From the NCBI RefSeq assembly GCF_006227205.1, contig NZ_VCNG01000013.1, positions 1 through 64,000 of the forward strand: a stretch of 64,000 nt of DNA, given 5' to 3'. The notes under the pieces were generated by a model. The model worked only from the letters and a program-made list of their open reading frames with translations, did no database searches and was not told where the DNA came from. Positions 37,401-46,260 of this stretch are shown here, one piece after another; the first letter of the stretch is position 1, and every line of letters begins with the position of its first letter. This DNA is from Pseudomonas sp. ICMP22404. GTDB lineage: Bacteria; Pseudomonadota; Gammaproteobacteria; Pseudomonadales; Pseudomonadaceae. A program made the translations under genes and the position numbers.

Positions 37401-38976
37401 GGTCGAGGGAGGCCGGGGATTTGGAGAGCTTAAAACTCGACCCCTTATGCAGCCTCATGTAAGGAGTCTGCGGCAGGCTTTGGGCAGGAAACACCAGATC
37501 CATCTGGAGGTGAGGTTCACGACTGAAGGCGGTCTCAATCCGCAAGCGCATGATGTTGCGCGGCAGGTATCTCATGTCCCCTGCGCTGGTAATGCCAATG
37601 TTTGCCTCCAGGTGCAAGGTGAGCGTGGAGTCGTGCCTGGTGTAGCGGAGATTGATGCGATCACGGTAGGCGCTTTCGAAATCCGACAGGGTGGGGGCCA
37701 TGTTGCCGGGCAGGGAAGCTTCTGCCAGTTCGAGGTCTACGGAGCTTGTGGCTTGGATGCGCTGGACGGCGGCACTCAGCAGTTCCTTCTCGGCAGCAGA
37801 GTCCGTTGAGCGACCCGGTTCAAGGCTGAGGTGCTTGTCGATACACATCGTCTTGCTGAAGGCGGGGCGGTTACCGGTGGCGCTGCCCGACGCTGCCTGG
37901 GATTGATAACCATATAAGGCTAGGAACAGTGAGTCGCGCGAACCCTGGCGCAGATGCACGGCTACTGTTCTGATCAATGTATTGATCACCACGAGGTTCT
38001 TGCTGCCCAGCGTTTTGTCCTCGCAATAGCCTTGCAGGGCAACCCGCGGTGTACTCCAGCTGCCATCCTGTTTCCTGAAGCAATAGCTCAGGCGCAACAG
38101 CGGGTGATGCTTGCCCGGTAGCGTTGTGTTGTCCTGCGAAGGGGCACTGCTTGAGGTCGAGGGATCCTGATGGATGCATTCGGCCCAGATCACGAACAGG
38201 CGATTGTTGAACCAGACCGGTCGCACCGAGTGTTCGGCCGCATGCTCGGGGATGGGCACGTCGGCTTTTTCCCAGTCCGACCAGGCGTATGGATCTGGCT
38301 GGTCCAGTTTGGGCGCGGTGGCCGGCGGTTGTGGCGGCGCGCCATCGAGCGGGCGCTGGGCCATGTCCAGCGAACGCCAGAAGTAACTGTTTTCGGTTCG
38401 GGACTTGGCAATGAAATAGTAGGTGCTGTTGGCGAAGTCTTCGCCGTCGATGTAGCCATTGAGGATATTCAGGTTGGCGACTTCTTCGAAGCGCGCCAGG
38501 TAAGCCATGATCGCCGATTGAACGGCATCGGGTTGGATCTGGTTCTGGCTGAGGGTGTTTTCCAGTTGCCGGAAGTTGTCGCTTTTTTGGGTTCGCAGGG
38601 CCGGATCGAGATACGTCGCAGGAAAGTGGAGCAGTTTTTGATGAGCCGCCCAGGTGGGGTATTGATGCATCTCGTCGCGCCACGTTTGCCGAAGCTCGGC
38701 GGTGATACTGGTGGGGTCGTAGCCGGGCTCCAGGTGCATCAGGATGCGGTTGATGTACTGCTGCAGGCTGGCAATGGCGCAGGCCACGGGCGTGGTAGGC
38801 ACGTCCTGGCTGACCAGTACGTCGAGCAGCCAATATTCGTAGAGGTCCCGGGCGGTCTTGATCTTGTAGGGTTTCATCCTGTCCCGGTCAGGCGCGACCT
38901 TGTTCAGGTAAAGCGCCAGCAGCGCGTCGCGCAGGCTTTCATCGAGCTGCTTCTTAATGGCAACGGTCATGTTCAA
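34399..38976 (-). CDS. tcaB: TcA C-terminal part (TcaB/TcdA-like)
   Basis: A 1525-residue protein matching the C-terminal two thirds of TcA/TcdA: ABC-toxin N-like region (TARDLYEYWLLDVLVSQD, VACAIASLQQYINRILMHLEPG), a neuraminidase-like mid region (DPYAWSDWEKADVPIPEH, RLFVIWAEC) and the helical shaft and pore-forming end (SSVHYKKLLDDDL-like, KTISLRQLKG, FELTHQLFEDDYKGQQHYLRRIKTI reads as the TcB-binding end). Together with the upstream protein (850 aa) it adds up to about 2375 residues, close to single-chain TcdA (about 2500), so TcA is encoded as two chains. The gap between them is 27 nt. Confidence 0.9.
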   Translation of the reverse strand: MNMTVAIKKQLDESLRDALLALYLNKVAPDRDRMKPYKIKTARDLYEYWLLDVLVSQDVPTTPVACAIASLQQYINRILMHLEPGYDPTSITAELRQTWRDEMHQYPTWAAHQKLLHFPATYLDPALRTQKSDNFRQLENTLSQNQIQPDAVQSAIMAYLARFEEVANLNILNGYIDGEDFANSTYYFIAKSRTENSYFWRSLDMAQRPLDGAPPQPPATAPKLDQPDPYAWSDWEKADVPIPEHAAEHSVRPVWFNNRLFVIWAECIHQDPSTSSSAPSQDNTTLPGKHHPLLRLSYCFRKQDGSWSTPRVALQGYCEDKTLGSKNLVVINTLIRTVAVHLRQGSRDSLFLALYGYQSQAASGSATGNRPAFSKTMCIDKHLSLEPGRSTDSAAEKELLSAAVQRIQATSSVDLELAEASLPGNMAPTLSDFESAYRDRINLRYTRHDSTLTLHLEANIGITSAGDMRYLPRNIMRLRIETAFSREPHLQMDLVFPAQSLPQTPYMRLHKGSSFKLSKSPASLDRSFTLSFTHTTDALRNNERVPNITLSSQTSLEGKFISTQAVRHLIKASRLGNRSAAATESETITLKAEHADPFDVEHVIVLCDEPLDKQYVVFRPPSASLDRPLTYEDLTVVAESIPAEHLAPSFDFQWPDTDPGDDDTLLILGVAFVHPFEPTRKLYSVLRAITLKYLVKNQQPPEITQVTTPGLGTTQFIDFSLSAIKNSDASNALRSPIRLNTVFAAELIRRTENSLDELFDWTTQHLPEPSIPGDSANAMDFHGAYGRYFTELFLHVPWLVAHRLNVEHQYEEAERWLRYTFDPGRNNDECWRSVPLIDNSMPSYANQAPHDPHQIALSHPVHFCKALYFLYLDILINRGDAAYRAMTPDGLSEAKLWYVRVLDLLGPRPVVRLAAPWTAVSLQTLVDTPDDGLRTFEYSVTRLTDDRALVLHESSSRSTLPAIDSPYLHLPFNPQLLKCWDTAESRLHNLRHNLDIAGKPLHLPVIAAPLDPRALLGTNALGLSDSSSTSLPSVAIPHYRFTVMHNHAQYAVESLSQFGTLLLSLIERKEQTQLQELQQRQAWDLAKISLDLQRQALNIDRQNRQALLASQAIVQNRSTHYKKLLDDDLSDTETKASYFYVASGTLEAGAMACQIAAAGLMMAPNMAGLCIGGSRWEGPALAASAAAHSAAIISRTVAAQLDRQAIFDRRRDEWHHAYDQSQLELAQIDAQLAHFTEQETATRLQLRLAEATLGQAKANYDFLVKRFTKAQLYQWLNSQLAMLYRQAYDATLSLCLAAEACWQYETADFNSRFIQPGAWHTTYRGLGAGELLKLNLLNMHAGYLQRHERELEIHKTISLRQLKGKTTTSLNKEWSQMHTELKKGGCEFELTHQLFEDDYKGQQHYLRRIKTISVTLPAVVGPYENIRATLTQTASTVFLSPGDRGKAMESRRANQQIALSTGIDDNGLFTLSFNDERYLPFEYTGAISKWQLTFPNPEAQKDLLESLTDIIVHVSYTARVGGGVQ

Positions 38977-39003
38977 TCCTTGAATGTTGAAGCGGGGCGC
39001 CGG

Positions 39004-41556
39004 TCAATGGCAGGCCGCGATCAGTGCTGCGCCAACGGCTTTCCAGTCCGATACGGGACTTTGGGTTTTCAGTGAGGTTGCCTGGAGCAACAGGTCTGCC
39101 GACAGTCCTGTGCTGACGCAGCACGCCTGGCAGCGCATGATCCAATCCACCGCTTCCATTGAGTTCGCCTGTGCTGGCTCCAACTGCGCCGTCAGACGAC
39201 TCACTTCCTCGGTGCTCCAGTTCAGGAGGTTGGCCAGCAGGTTATTGATCTCTTTTTCCGAGTGCCGCCCATCCTGATTGGCAACTTGCAGGTAGTGCAG
39301 CAGGTTCTCTTCCGACTGCGCCTGATGACGGGCGCAATGACTGAAGCGCTCGAGCAGATACAGCGTATGGGGTGTGAGGGTTTTGGAGGTGTTCGAGGCA
39401 AGCCATGTCGGGTTCTCCATCAAGGCTTTCAGCGTGCTGCTGCCCAAGTGCAGACGCTGGCAAGCCTCGGCGGTGCGAAGTACTGTTGCCAGCACAGGGG
39501 GCATGATGCCCGGGGCGGCCTTGATCGCGGCGACGACCGCCAGCGCATCGGTGCCAGCCAGCTGCATGACGCAAGGGACGTATTCGGCGCCAAGGTCGGT
39601 AACGTCATGCAGCAGGGTTTCAATCAGATGCTGTGGGTCGTGGTTGGCGTCCGCTTGCAGTTTCGCCAGGCGTGTCTCCAGATTCTGATTGAGCGACAAG
39701 CTCGTTTCCGGTTCATCGAACAGGCGACACCACTGCAGTACATCAAGCTCGTTTTGCCTGAGCCAGCCGACGGCCCAATCCAGTGCCATCAACACGTCGA
39801 GAATGTCCGCCCCTGCGGACTCCGAGGTTTGCAATCGTCCGGTTACCAGTGCCTTGCAGAAGTCGTCCCCTCCCAATAACCGGGCCAGCTCGGTGCATTC
39901 GAGAGGCGACAGGCCCAGCGTCCGGGCGATACGGGCCTGGCGGTAGAGAGAAGAGACTGTGGGCAAGTCGTGTTTCGGCGAGCCGAGGTACTTCTCGCTC
40001 TGTCCCACAAGCAACAGCAGCGAATCCTGGGTCATGGGAAGTCCGAGACCTGCGCTCAGGTAGCTGAGGGTCTGCCGGTCTGTGGCGGTCATTGGGCTCA
40101 GGGGGAGCTGCCATACGGGGCTTTCAAGCAGTCGGGTGCGATTGAACACTTGATCGAACAACGGCATGCGGTCGCCGCAAGCGTCAACCGGCATGTCGTG
40201 TAGCAAAGAGGCAAACTCTTCAGGAGCAATGCCATGGCGTTGATTCAGGTAGCGATAGACGCCAAGTGTGCGCAACGTGTTGGCGTTGAGTGCGTCAGTC
40301 CCTTCGGATCGCTGGGCATTGACGATCAGCGTATCCAGTTCGGCAACGGGGATACCGGTCCAGCGATGCAGGCGGATCATTCGCTGGATACGGTCGAAAC
40401 GCTCATGGGAGTGGTGGGTGAAGACCCGCATCTCCCCTTGGGTTTCAATACTCAGGACGGAAGTCTGTTCCGGCCCGTTGATGTAGCTGGCGCCATAGCC
40501 GGTCTGCCTGGCGTCTGGGCTATTGATTGAGGACCGAGGGCTGTAGCTGCCTTGCGCCAGCAGCTGTTCCACCTGCTCCGTCGTCAGCCCGGTGCGCTCC
40601 TTGAAAAACTCCAGCTGGCCCAGGTTCGTTATGTTTCGGGTACCGTAGCTCTTCTTCAGTGGATCTGACTTGGAGATCGACGCAATTGGCGCGAGCAGCA
40701 GGTTCTGTTGTTCCGGACTGAGTCCGGACAGCAGTATTTGCGCGTCGAGGTGGGACGTCGTTAGGCTGCCGTAGGTTGAGTTGCCTGGTGAAAACGGCAA
40801 TTGCAGGCTGATCCGATAGTTCAGCTCGCCCAGTGCGGGTTTGCCTGCCCCCAACCCGAGCAGACACTGGTGATGGTGCAGGTTGTAGGGCAGCGAAAAG
40901 GGATAGCGCTCGCTGGCCAGCGCCTGCTGGACTGTCCTGCCCTTGCCTTCATCTTCCAGGTACGCCTCGATGTTGCTGCGCAGGGTGTCATTGATGAGGT
41001 CGAGCATCGGACGCGTAGCGAAGGCACTCTGTTGATCGAGGGTCAGCTTCTTGAGGTCTGGGCGTCGCTCCTCCAGAGTGATCCTGGCGGATTGCGCCGG
41101 CACCGCCGGTAGCTGCTCCAGTTGCCTGGCAAACAGATACAGAGCCCGCAGATACGCCACGGGCGAATCGATTGCGCCGATATCGCCTTCGTTGCAGAAC
41201 TGATCCCAATTTTCTTCAAAGAGTGCCTGATAACCGGCGGACGCTGACGTCGAGTCCGAACCCAGGCTGCGTCGGACACGTCGCTGGGCATCCCTCCCGG
41301 ACGAGACGCGATGTTCCTGGTACAGGCGGCTGATTTGCCTGGCATAGCTGGCAGCGTTGTCATAGACCTGTCCGGCATCCACGTCGCAATACTTGGCGAA
41401 TACAAGGGCGAACGGCGCCTTGCCCATGCGCACGATGTCGAAGACCGACTTCAAGCCCATGCGCTGCACGGCGGTTCTGAAGCTGGCTTTTACGGTGTCC
41501 TCGCCGTTGGGGAAGGCGACGAGTCTGTGCAACAGCGAGTCGTTGCTTGCGTCCAT
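39004..41556 (-). CDS. tcaA: TcA N-terminal part (TcaA-like, VRP1 domain)
   Basis: An 850-residue protein with the N-terminal TcA / Salmonella virulence-plasmid A (VRP1) type: FDIVRMGKAPFALVFAKYCDVDAGQVYDNAASYARQ is the recognisable start region, then SPVAYLRALYLFARQLEQLP and IDSPVAYLRA. It would form the upper, mainly helical shell of the TcA pentamer. The ATG at 41556 (MDASNDSL) is chosen, 11 nt after AGGAG; a GTG at 41580 is an alternative. First gene of the tcaA-tcaB-tcaC-tccC operon. Confidence 0.86.
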   Translation of the reverse strand: MDASNDSLLHRLVAFPNGEDTVKASFRTAVQRMGLKSVFDIVRMGKAPFALVFAKYCDVDAGQVYDNAASYARQISRLYQEHRVSSGRDAQRRVRRSLGSDSTSASAGYQALFEENWDQFCNEGDIGAIDSPVAYLRALYLFARQLEQLPAVPAQSARITLEERRPDLKKLTLDQQSAFATRPMLDLINDTLRSNIEAYLEDEGKGRTVQQALASERYPFSLPYNLHHHQCLLGLGAGKPALGELNYRISLQLPFSPGNSTYGSLTTSHLDAQILLSGLSPEQQNLLLAPIASISKSDPLKKSYGTRNITNLGQLEFFKERTGLTTEQVEQLLAQGSYSPRSSINSPDARQTGYGASYINGPEQTSVLSIETQGEMRVFTHHSHERFDRIQRMIRLHRWTGIPVAELDTLIVNAQRSEGTDALNANTLRTLGVYRYLNQRHGIAPEEFASLLHDMPVDACGDRMPLFDQVFNRTRLLESPVWQLPLSPMTATDRQTLSYLSAGLGLPMTQDSLLLLVGQSEKYLGSPKHDLPTVSSLYRQARIARTLGLSPLECTELARLLGGDDFCKALVTGRLQTSESAGADILDVLMALDWAVGWLRQNELDVLQWCRLFDEPETSLSLNQNLETRLAKLQADANHDPQHLIETLLHDVTDLGAEYVPCVMQLAGTDALAVVAAIKAAPGIMPPVLATVLRTAEACQRLHLGSSTLKALMENPTWLASNTSKTLTPHTLYLLERFSHCARHQAQSEENLLHYLQVANQDGRHSEKEINNLLANLLNWSTEEVSRLTAQLEPAQANSMEAVDWIMRCQACCVSTGLSADLLLQATSLKTQSPVSDWKAVGAALIAACH

Positions 41557-41724
41557 GTGTGGTCCATCTCCTGTTCGCACTGAAGGTGCTTATCCAGGGG
41601 AAAACCGTACAGGAGCGTGCAGAAAAAGAGGGTAGGACTGAAAGGGAAGATATGTACGAAATGTCGATGCGTTGTGCGGGTTGGTTGACCGCAGGGACGG
41701 TCGAGAGGTTACTGCTGGTTGGCG

Positions 41725-42054
41725 ATGGATCTGGTCATTTGCGCTATTACGGTAGCGGAGATTCTTCATGGCATCGCCCGGCTACCCTTTGGCAAACGCA
41801 AGCAAAAGCTTGAATCCCATGCAATGGCAATGTTCGAAGAGGATTTTGCCGGCAGGATTCTGCCCTTTGATGCCCATGCAGCGCTTGAGTATGCAACCCT
41901 CGTTGCGTCATGTGAGGCCAGGGGAAGGGCTGCCGGTATGGCCGATGCGCAAATTGCCGCTATTTGTCGGACTCATGGGGCGCTGGTTGCAACTCGAAAT
42001 ACCAGAGATTTCGAATTCTCAGGAATTGAAACTATCAACCCCTGGAACGCTTGA
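41725..42054 (+). pseudogene. vapC: VapC-type PIN-domain toxin, 5'-truncated
   Basis: About 109 residues match the C-terminal four fifths of a VapC/FitB-type PIN nuclease: AITVAEILHGIARLPFGKR, ILPFDAHAALEYA, GMADAQIAAICRTHGALVATRNTRDFEFSGIETINPW. Three of the acidic active-site positions are present, but the N-terminal strand with the first catalytic aspartate (usually near D-T-N) is missing. The sequence before 41725 does not encode it in any frame, and no antitoxin gene precedes it. A TTG at 41719 could also open the frame. It is therefore read as a decayed toxin gene. Confidence 0.75.
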
Positions 42055-42069
42055 GTCATGCCTCACAAG

Positions 42070-42106
42070 AACGCCCGTCTCCCACCGGAAACGGGCGTTT
42101 TTCATG
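42070..42106. terminator. Hairpin between vapC remnant and chemoreceptor gene
   Basis: AACGCCCGT (42070-42078) pairs with ACGGGCGTT (42091-42099), followed on the plus strand by TTT. It separates two convergent genes; the T run supports termination mainly on the plus strand, and a weaker function on the minus strand is possible. Confidence 0.6.
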
Positions 42107-42107
42107 G

Positions 42108-44027
42108 TCAAACCCTGAAGTGGCTGACCATCATCTGCAACTGATTGCCCAGTCGCGCCAGTTCAACGCTGGAGGCAGCGGTTTCTTCGCTGGCGGCGGC
42201 GGTCTGTTCGGATACGTCGCGCACGTTGATGATGCTGCGGCTGATTTCCTCGGCCACGGCGCTTTGCTGCTCGGCCGCGGCGGCGATCTGCTGGTTCATC
42301 GCCTGGATGTTCGACACCGTGCGGGTGATATTCTCCAGTGACGCCCCGGCCTTGCGGGTCAGGGCCACGCTGCTGTCGGTGAGGCTGCGGCTGTTGTTCA
42401 TCACGGCCGCCACTTGCTGGGTGCCGTTCTGCAGGCCGGCCACCAGGCCTTCGATTTCCTCGGTGGATTTCTGCGTGCGTTGGGCCAGGCCACGGACTTC
42501 GTCGGCGACGACCGCAAAACCGCGACCGGCTTCACCCGCGCGCGCCGCTTCGATCGCTGCGTTGAGGGCCAGCAGGTTGGTCTGTTCGGCCACGGCCTTG
42601 ATCACGTCCATGACGCTGCCGATCTTGTCACTTTCCTGTTGCAACACGGTCATGGCGTCGGTGGAACGTACCACTTCGCTGGCGAGGCGTTCGATCTGGG
42701 CGATGGCTTCGCTGACCACCTGATCGCCGGCGCGGGCTTCGCCGTCCGCCGCGGCCGCGGCATGGGAAGCTTCCTCGGCGTTGCGGGCCACTTCCTGCAC
42801 GGTGGCAGTCATTTCGTGCATGGCGGTCGCGACCTGATCGGTCTCGACTTTCTGGTTGTTGACCCCGGCGCTGGTCTGCTCGGTGACGGCGGACAACTCT
42901 TCGGCGGCGCTGGCGATCTGGGTCACGCCATCGCGGATGCCACTGATGAGATCGCGCAACGTCACGCCCATGCGAGCGATGCCCTGCTGCAGCACGCCCA
43001 GTTCATCGCGGCGGGTGACGATGATGTTATGGGACAGATCGCCGCTGGCAATGCGTTCGACCACGGCCAGGGTTTCGCTCAGCGGCCGGGTAATCTGTCG
43101 CGTGATGATCACAGCGGCAATGATGCCCACCAGCAAGGCGAGCAACGTACTGATCAGTTGCAGCGTGCGGGCCTGGGCGCTTTCGGCGTCGCGGCGGTCG
43201 AGCTGGATCTGATACAGCTGGTCGCTCAGGTTGACGATGGTCGCGCCCTGATCGGTCATCTCCTTGCGCGCCTGCACGGCGTCGGCAGTGGCCGACTTGA
43301 AGGCCTGCAAGGCGCTGCGATATTGCGTCAAGGCGTTTTCAAGCTGGCGCAGTTCAGCCTGACGGGTGCTGGTGAAATGTTGGTTCAGCGGTTTGAGCGA
43401 AGCGATGGCGGCGTCCAACTGGCCGACGGCTTTCTGCTCCGTATCGGCGTTGCTGTTGGCGGTGTAGCCACGAACTTCATAGCGAGCCAGCATGAACGCC
43501 TGCTTCGCCTGGGTGATCGCCTGGAACTGTTCGAAGCGTTCATCGCCCGGGGCCATTTGCGCTACATCGGTACCGATCACTTCGATCAGTTTATAGGCGG
43601 TTTCGGCGTTGGCACCCATGGCGTCCCGGGCGGTATTGCCGGTGCGGTAGGCGCTGCGCATTTTGTTCAGGGACGCCTGATAGGCGCCGATGGTCGCGCT
43701 CTGCTCCTTGAGCAGCTTGACGTTTTCCGGGCTCTTGAAGCTGCTCAGCAGCGCGTTCTGTTGCGCCACGAAGCCATCGAGGGTGGTTTGCACATTCTGT
43801 GCGGCCGTCTCGTCGCCGTTGGTCAGCATGTATTGCAAGCGAGTGACCCGAAGTTTGGTCAGCCCGGCGTTGAGCTGGGTGATGTCACTCATCCAGTTAC
43901 TGCGGTCGATCAGCCCGCCCAGGCTGTTCCAACCGGTCATGGCCAGGATGCAGGTCAGGAGCAGCACCAGGCCGAAGCCCAGGCCCAGTTTCATATTGAC
44001 GCTAATGTTGCCAAACCAGCTATTCAT
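42108..44027 (-). CDS. Methyl-accepting chemotaxis protein with HBM-type sensor
   Basis: A 639-residue chemoreceptor: membrane segment about 10-34, a long helical periplasmic domain (about 35-290) of the kind described as helical bimodular (HBM) in Pseudomonas McpS/PcaY-type receptors, a second membrane segment (about 291-315), a HAMP domain and a signalling tip (NLLALNAAIEAARAGEAGRGFAVVADEVR). HBM receptors known to me sense organic acids or aromatic compounds; the ligand here is unknown. The start is the ATG at 44027 after GGAGGAATTTG. Confidence 0.9.
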   Translation of the reverse strand: MNSWFGNISVNMKLGLGFGLVLLLTCILAMTGWNSLGGLIDRSNWMSDITQLNAGLTKLRVTRLQYMLTNGDETAAQNVQTTLDGFVAQQNALLSSFKSPENVKLLKEQSATIGAYQASLNKMRSAYRTGNTARDAMGANAETAYKLIEVIGTDVAQMAPGDERFEQFQAITQAKQAFMLARYEVRGYTANSNADTEQKAVGQLDAAIASLKPLNQHFTSTRQAELRQLENALTQYRSALQAFKSATADAVQARKEMTDQGATIVNLSDQLYQIQLDRRDAESAQARTLQLISTLLALLVGIIAAVIITRQITRPLSETLAVVERIASGDLSHNIIVTRRDELGVLQQGIARMGVTLRDLISGIRDGVTQIASAAEELSAVTEQTSAGVNNQKVETDQVATAMHEMTATVQEVARNAEEASHAAAAADGEARAGDQVVSEAIAQIERLASEVVRSTDAMTVLQQESDKIGSVMDVIKAVAEQTNLLALNAAIEAARAGEAGRGFAVVADEVRGLAQRTQKSTEEIEGLVAGLQNGTQQVAAVMNNSRSLTDSSVALTRKAGASLENITRTVSNIQAMNQQIAAAAEQQSAVAEEISRSIINVRDVSEQTAAASEETAASSVELARLGNQLQMMVSHFRV

Positions 44028-44269
44028 CAAATTCCTCCAGGAACGTTGTGCTGCTTGATCGTCGGTTGGCTGGAAGTTTGTTGTTGTTAAGCCAGCAAAA
44101 TAGGGAGCAGGCCTGTATCGGCCACCGGCTTGATATCTGAAAGATTTTTCCCCGGTACCCAGCTATTCACCGAATTTTCAGGCGCGTGTACCAAGCTTTT
44201 TTTCACATCCATTTCACTAGCTGCCTACGCCACCGTCTCTACTGTCACGCCATTGAATGACTGGGGTGG

Positions 44270-44962
44270 ATGCCGTCGGGGCGGCTTGATGTGGAACTGA
44301 GACTGAGTTTTTTCGGCTTGACGCGCTCGATCGAGCCCCGCCGGTTTGCCCGCTACCGAAACGCCATCGTCGTCCTGGCCTCGGCATTGCTGGTGATTCC
44401 ATTGGCTCTCTGGTTGCTGAGCCCGGCGGCGTTGCCGGACCTGGCCCATGGCAATGTCGCCGGCGCCCGGACCTTGGCCGAAGGCTGGGCCAAGGGGGAG
44501 GTGATTGTGCTGGTGCGCCATGTCGAGCGCTGCGATCACTCCAAGGCTGAGTGTCTGAACGATCCCGCTGGCATCACTGACCGGGCCCGTGCCGTCGCGG
44601 TAGGTCTTGGTGCCCAGTTCGAGCACCTGGGCCTGGACAACACCGACATCTACAACAGTCCGGCCACCCGCACGGCCCAGACGGCGGGGTACATGTTCAA
44701 CAAGGTGAGTGCTGGCGACGATTGGCTGATCAATTGCCGGCGTGACCTGTTGCGCAATGCCTTGGCCCACAAGGTAGCCGGGCACAACCTGATCCTGGTG
44801 ACCCATAGCGAATGCATGCAGGCATTGGAAACCTCGCTCAAGCTACCGACCTCGACGTTTGGCTATGGTGCGTCGCTGTTTGTTTCCACAGCTGAGCCAC
44901 AGGCGCCTCGGTTAATCGGTTTTATCGAAGCGTCTGACTGGCGTTCGGTGACATTTAAGTAA
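44270..44962 (+). CDS. Histidine phosphatase-family membrane-anchored protein
   Basis: A 230-residue protein with a membrane anchor (about 31-51, NAIVVLASALLVIPLALWLL) and a branch-2-like histidine phosphatase domain: LVRHVERCDHS contains the RHxER catalytic motif (His84), later HNLILVTHSECMQA. Such membrane-anchored members act on phosphorylated envelope lipids or LPS (Ais/PmrG-like). It precedes a PAP2 phosphatase by 24 nt, which supports a lipid-phosphate role. The exact start is uncertain. Confidence 0.82.
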   Translation: MPSGRLDVELRLSFFGLTRSIEPRRFARYRNAIVVLASALLVIPLALWLLSPAALPDLAHGNVAGARTLAEGWAKGEVIVLVRHVERCDHSKAECLNDPAGITDRARAVAVGLGAQFEHLGLDNTDIYNSPATRTAQTAGYMFNKVSAGDDWLINCRRDLLRNALAHKVAGHNLILVTHSECMQALETSLKLPTSTFGYGASLFVSTAEPQAPRLIGFIEASDWRSVTFK

Positions 44963-44986
44963 CTTTTCCCACGATTAGGACAGCCC

Positions 44987-45835
44987 ATGCTGACGTCTGC
45001 TCGCTCCCGTTTCTACGGGCTCAATCTCGGAATTCCCCTGGTTTGCGCTGCCGTGGTGTTCTTGCTGTTCGACATGACCCGCATCGACATTGCTTTCAGC
45101 GATCTGTTCTATGACCCCGTGCACCAGCTGTTCCCCCTGGAACACGTAAAGCTGTTCGAAAAAATTACCCACAAATGGGCCAGGATCATTCCGAACTGGA
45201 CCGGCGAGGCGGCCATCATCGGTGCGCTGTTGTCGTTTCTCTGGCCGATCTTCAAGCCGGAGAAGCGCCCTGGACTGCTGCGTTTCCTGGAGAAAACCCG
45301 GCTGGCCGCGCCGCTACGTTTTGCCTACAAGCACCGTCGTGATTTCCTCTATGTGGTCTTTGCATTTTCCCTCAGTACCGGGGTAATCCATTACCTCAAG
45401 GGACATACCAGCGTGTATTGCCCGGTAGAAACCACCCAATACGCGGGCAAGATCGAGCACAAGGAGTGGTACCAGAACTTCGACCTGCTGAAGGTCGCCG
45501 GCGACGGTCGCTGCTGGCCCGGCGGTCATGCTTCCGGTGGCTTTACCATGCTGGCGCTGTACTTCGTCGCACGCCGCTACCGCTGGCGATACTCGAAAGC
45601 GCTGATGTATGGCGCCCTGGGCTTGGGGTTTGTCTATGGCACAACGCGAGTCCTGCAGGGATGGCACTACATGTCCCATACATTTTGGGCAGGGATCTTC
45701 GTCTGGTTGAGTTGTTTGCTGATGGCGTTGGCTTTCTATGGGCGTGTGGCCTTGGAACAGCCGGTAGCGACCAAGGCTTCATTGCAGGATACGGAAGGCT
45801 TGCCTGGGCTGGCTGATCCACAGTCCTGCGCCTGA
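44987..45835 (+). CDS. PAP2-superfamily lipid phosphatase
   Basis: A 282-residue membrane protein with about six hydrophobic segments and the PAP2 signature split over KGHTSVYCPVE, GRCWPGGHASGGFTML and GTTRVLQGWHYMSHTFWAG; the histidine of the last motif and of PGGHASG form the active site. PAP2 proteins of this kind dephosphorylate lipid A, undecaprenyl or phosphatidyl substrates in the inner membrane. It is probably co-transcribed with the preceding histidine phosphatase. Confidence 0.88.
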   Translation: MLTSARSRFYGLNLGIPLVCAAVVFLLFDMTRIDIAFSDLFYDPVHQLFPLEHVKLFEKITHKWARIIPNWTGEAAIIGALLSFLWPIFKPEKRPGLLRFLEKTRLAAPLRFAYKHRRDFLYVVFAFSLSTGVIHYLKGHTSVYCPVETTQYAGKIEHKEWYQNFDLLKVAGDGRCWPGGHASGGFTMLALYFVARRYRWRYSKALMYGALGLGFVYGTTRVLQGWHYMSHTFWAGIFVWLSCLLMALAFYGRVALEQPVATKASLQDTEGLPGLADPQSCA

Positions 45836-45851
45836 ATCGCGGGCAAAAAAA

Positions 45852-45871
45852 AGCCCGCGGGAGAGCGGGCT
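45852..45871 (-). terminator. Hairpin with T tract on the minus strand
   Basis: AGCCCGC (45852-45858) and GCGGGCT (45865-45871) form a 7-bp stem preceded on the plus strand by a run of A, i.e. followed by eight T on the minus strand. Orientation therefore suits minus-strand transcripts, although the adjacent PAP2 gene is on the plus strand. It may block antisense transcription or be a bidirectional terminator with one degraded arm. Confidence 0.55.
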
Positions 45872-45992
45872 AAAACCTTAGTTTCTTGAATGAGCGAGGG
45901 GACTTTACCGAATCAAATGTGTGCGTAGGGTGAAGAAAAGTTCATGCGATCTCTCGTCATGACCGTTCCCTGGTACAGACCTGCCGAAATTC

Positions 45993-46086
45993 CCTGTGGG
46001 AGCGAGCCTGCTCGCGATGACGGTGTGTCAGTCAACATCTCTATTGAATGTACCGGCGCCATCGCGAGCAAGCTCAGCTCCCACAG
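45993..46086. repeat. BIME array, copy 1
   Basis: CCTGTGGGAGCGAGCCTGCT, a spacer containing GACGGTGTGTCAGTCA, and the inverted arm ending GCTCCCACAG. It begins a three-copy tandem array with a period of about 134 bp in the 46-kb gap between PAP2 and tpsB. Confidence 0.92.
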
Positions 46087-46126
46087 CAATCTGTTGTGAA
46101 TGAAAATCCGTGTGACGCCCTGGATC

Positions 46127-46220
46127 CCTTGTGGGAGCGAGCCTGCTCGCGATGACGGTGTGTCAGTCACATCTCTGTTGAATGTACAGACGCCATCGCG
46201 AGCAAGCTCAGCTCCCACAG
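46127..46220. repeat. BIME array, copy 2
   Basis: Nearly identical to the copy at 45993 including the spacer; it differs at a few bases (one deleted A in TCAGTCACATC). Confidence 0.92.
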
Positions 46221-46260
46221 CGATCTGTGTGAACGAAAATCCATGTGTCGCCCTGGATTT

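Noticed and set aside
40801..41112. Short plus-strand frames inside the Tc genes
   Set aside because: They lack ribosome sites and recognisable motifs and lie opposite continuous TcA/TcB/TcC coding sequence.
42414..44090. A 558-codon plus-strand frame opposite the chemoreceptor gene
   Set aside because: Antisense shadow rich in Gly, Asp and His; the minus-strand protein carries the conserved signalling motif.
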